Of a stretch of DNA of 22,699 nucleotides, positions 21,679 to 22,699 are shown one piece after another. This DNA comes from a virus. How positions within the stretch are numbered: position 1 is the first letter of the stretch; each line of letters begins with the position of its first letter. Made by a program: the position numbers and the translations under genes. The stretch is from the IMG/VR virus record IMGVR_UViG_3300007735_000496, positions 1 through 22,699 of that record. The stretch is one strand, 5' to 3'. The notes under the pieces are model-generated. The model had not been told where the DNA came from, ran no database searches, and saw only the letters and a program-made list of their open reading frames with translations.

Positions 21679-22064
21679 AGCAGTAACAATACTTCCTCGT
21701 CGTCCTTTTCTTGCAGCTCGCGGTACAGCGCCTCAATGCGCGTTACGTCCGCAAGCAATGCGTCAAAATCAATGGCGTTGACTGGCGGGATCGGAATGCC
21801 TGCGGCCTCCTCCTCCACAAACGGGGCCACAATCTCCGCGACAATGCGCGGGCGGCCTTCAACAAGTTCCTCGTAAACCGCAATAACTTCTTTACGCCGC
21901 GCCTGACGGAGTTTTTCGTACTCGTCATACTTTGGTTCAGGGCGTTTCCGATGCGTATTCTTGCCACCATCGTGCATATCCGTAATGACGATGGGGGTGG
22001 GCGGCGTGATAACCGTCCCCGCATCGGCAAATGGCAATACGCAAAATGGAGCAAGTGCAAACAT
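21675..22064 (-). CDS. Small acidic helical phage protein, unknown function
   Basis: This 129-aa protein starts MFALAPFCVLPFADAGTVIT and is followed by a Pro-rich segment and a basic patch (NTHRKRPEPKYDEYEKLR). The C-terminal half is acidic and helical, with FVEEEAAGIPIPPVNAIDFD and a final helix ending EKDDEEVLLLL. The short hydrophobic N-terminus is not a convincing signal peptide. It starts with a TAATG overlap with the DUF7936-like gene. The same type of gene follows DUF7936 or fibre genes in other phages, as I remember it, but I am not certain of that and know no function. Confidence 0.65.
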   Translation of the reverse strand: MFALAPFCVLPFADAGTVITPPTPIVITDMHDGGKNTHRKRPEPKYDEYEKLRQARRKEVIAVYEELVEGRPRIVAEIVAPFVEEEAAGIPIPPVNAIDFDALLADVTRIEALYRELQEKDDEEVLLLL

Positions 22065-22381
22065 TAGGCAGCATTAACCCACGGCAACGGCTTGGCAACA
22101 GTCGGCGGGTTTACCTGTGCATCCAGCTCCCGCGCCACGTTCGCCTCAACCTCGGCCTTGTCCACGCCGTTCGCCCAAATCCAGCCCAGAACAGTGTCCT
22201 CGGTAAGATCGGGGTAGGCGATGAAGTCGCCGCTCGGTGAGGCAAAGCCCATGCTGCCGTAGTTGGACGCGCTGTGTTCGCCGTCTACCGCCGTGCAGCG
22301 CCATGCCGCCGTCACCACAACGTCCGTGTGCGAGCCGTCTACCGGCTTCACGACCATGTTTTCAATTTTCCAGTTAGCCAT
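22064..22381 (-). CDS. DUF7936-like small phage protein, copy 1
   Basis: This 105-aa protein starts MANWKIENMVVKPVDGSHTD and is nearly identical to the copy at 1535-1843 apart from its ends. It shares WRCTAVDG, GSMGFASPSGDF, AYPDLTE, WANGVDKAEVEANVARELD and VNPPTVAKPLPW. I place it with the phage proteins filed as DUF7936, of unknown function. It overlaps the 47-aa gene by 8 nt and the next gene by 1 nt. No catalytic motif is visible. Unlike copy 2, it lies upstream of the head genes and just after a fibre-like gene fragment. Confidence 0.85.
   Translation of the reverse strand: MANWKIENMVVKPVDGSHTDVVVTAAWRCTAVDGEHSASNYGSMGFASPSGDFIAYPDLTEDTVLGWIWANGVDKAEVEANVARELDAQVNPPTVAKPLPWVNAA
22083..22372. 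repeat. Direct repeat copy B (about 290 bp), paired with 1548-1837
   Basis: Ungapped, same-orientation match to 1548-1837 with about 19 mismatches by hand count. It covers most of the DUF7936-like gene. The flanking genes are diverged or unrelated. Confidence 0.9.
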
Positions 22382-22517
22382 TGCTCTGCTCCTTCAAGGC
22401 TTCTTCAGCCTGCTCTTTGATTTTGACCAACAACGGCCACGCGCCGCTGCTCGTCGGGAGTTGTCCCAATACTTGCAGGATGGCCTGCACTTCTTCAGTC
22501 GTCAGTTCAAGTTTCAT
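22374..22517 (-). CDS. Small 47-aa protein paired with DUF7936 (copy 1)
   Basis: This gene encodes 47 residues, MKLELTTEEVQAILQVLGQL then PTSSGAWPLLVKIKEQAEEALKEQSNG. It is predicted to be two acidic helices joined by a LPTSSG turn. It starts at an ATG with GGAGT just upstream and overlaps the DUF7936 gene by 8 nt (ATGGCTAA). It resembles the 51-aa gene at 1843-1998: the KLE-T-EE start, the LG-LPT turn, G-(A)-P-L and a charged C-terminus. The two are far more diverged from each other than are the DUF7936 genes downstream of them. Function unknown. Confidence 0.75.
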   Translation of the reverse strand: MKLELTTEEVQAILQVLGQLPTSSGAWPLLVKIKEQAEEALKEQSNG

Positions 22518-22526
22518 CGTCACTCC

Positions 22527-22699
22527 TTATGGGCCAGCATCGCGCCAAGCGCCACCGCTGTAGAAATAGAGTTTGTTGTTGGTCGTGTTGACCACAATCG
22601 GGGCCATACCCGTAATCGCAGTCGGCGTACCCGTCGGCGTACCCGCTCAGGTCGGGACATACAAAAAGCCATCTGTCGCGGTTGTGGCAAGGGCTGCGG
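22527..22699 (-). pseudogene. 3' end of a tail-fibre-like gene with in-frame TGA, truncated by window
   Basis: Translating the right edge on the minus strand gives AALATTATDGFLYVPT, a TGA, then AGTPTGTPTAITGMAPIVVN, TTNNKLYFYSGGAWRDAGP and TAA. This is the phage fibre or virion C-terminal motif that usually reads FLY(V/I)PTCAGTPTG, so the TGA (22647-22649) replaces a conserved Cys by one base (TGC or TGT to TGA). The rest of the frame is intact up to the TAA, which is followed after 9 nt by the 47-aa gene start. Either the gene is broken here, or the base call is wrong, or the stop is read through. The bulk of the gene lies beyond the window. Confidence 0.75.

Noticed and set aside
22647-22649. 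Genome-wide recoding of TGA
   Set aside because: TGA clearly ends several genes here at their expected junctions, so the in-frame TGA is local.

Overview
The window is one late (virion and lysis) gene block of a tailed, short-tailed (podovirus-like) bacteriophage. Every supported gene lies on the minus strand, so biological order runs from high to low coordinates. Genes are packed with 1-8 nt overlaps or gaps under about 35 nt. I see no tRNA, rRNA, CRISPR array, insertion sequence, integrase, replication gene, terminase or portal. A Gram-negative host is inferred from a SAR-less GH24 endolysin paired with a GTA-type holin. I cannot name the host or a phage genus. Base composition is moderately GC-rich by eye, with AT-richer patches around 2200-2620 and 9820-10060.

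Layout in transcription order. (1) 22699-22374: the 3' end of a tail-fibre-like gene with an in-frame TGA, then a 47-aa gene. (2) 22381-21331: a DUF7936-like protein and two small unknown proteins. (3) Head block: scaffolding-like protein (21331-20354), major capsid protein (20338-19319) and a putative capsid decoration protein (19305-18832). (4) 18832-16667: a frameshifted MptE/DUF115-like gene, a virion-type protein with a jelly-roll-like C-terminus, and a 178-aa protein with a basic KRGRPAK tail. (5) Tail block: head-tail adaptor (16665-15751), nozzle/stabiliser-like protein (15751-14189) and a GNAT acetyltransferase (14207-13764). (6) Four proteins of ejection or internal-virion character (13801-8116), one very rich in Ala and Gln. 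(7) Host-recognition block: an 866-aa tail fibre, a 559-aa glycine-rich adhesin with a duplicated domain, an 85-aa accessory protein, a 2OG-Fe(II) oxygenase, a conserved 117-aa phage protein and a sulfotransferase. (8) A second 51-aa plus DUF7936 gene pair. (9) Lysis block: a two-TM protein, a GTA-type three-TM holin and a GH24 lysozyme with natural Cys at the usual Asp site, followed by a zinc-ribbon protein cut by the window edge.

The absence of any tape-measure, sheath or tail-tube gene, together with adaptor, nozzle and ejection-like proteins, is what points to a short tail. Transcription must come from a promoter beyond the right edge, because no gap is large enough to hold an obvious one. 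Expression levels are probably set by ribosome binding sites and by TAATG stop/start overlaps.

Most of the window is ordinary phage structural DNA. The observations most worth a second look are the near-identical 290-bp direct repeats (DUF7936 genes) lying 20.5 kb apart at both ends of the virion block, the sulfotransferase and 2OG-oxygenase beside the adhesins, the two gene-breaking changes (TGA at 22647-22649, frameshift at about 18308), and an exact 17-nt translation-start element used twice.
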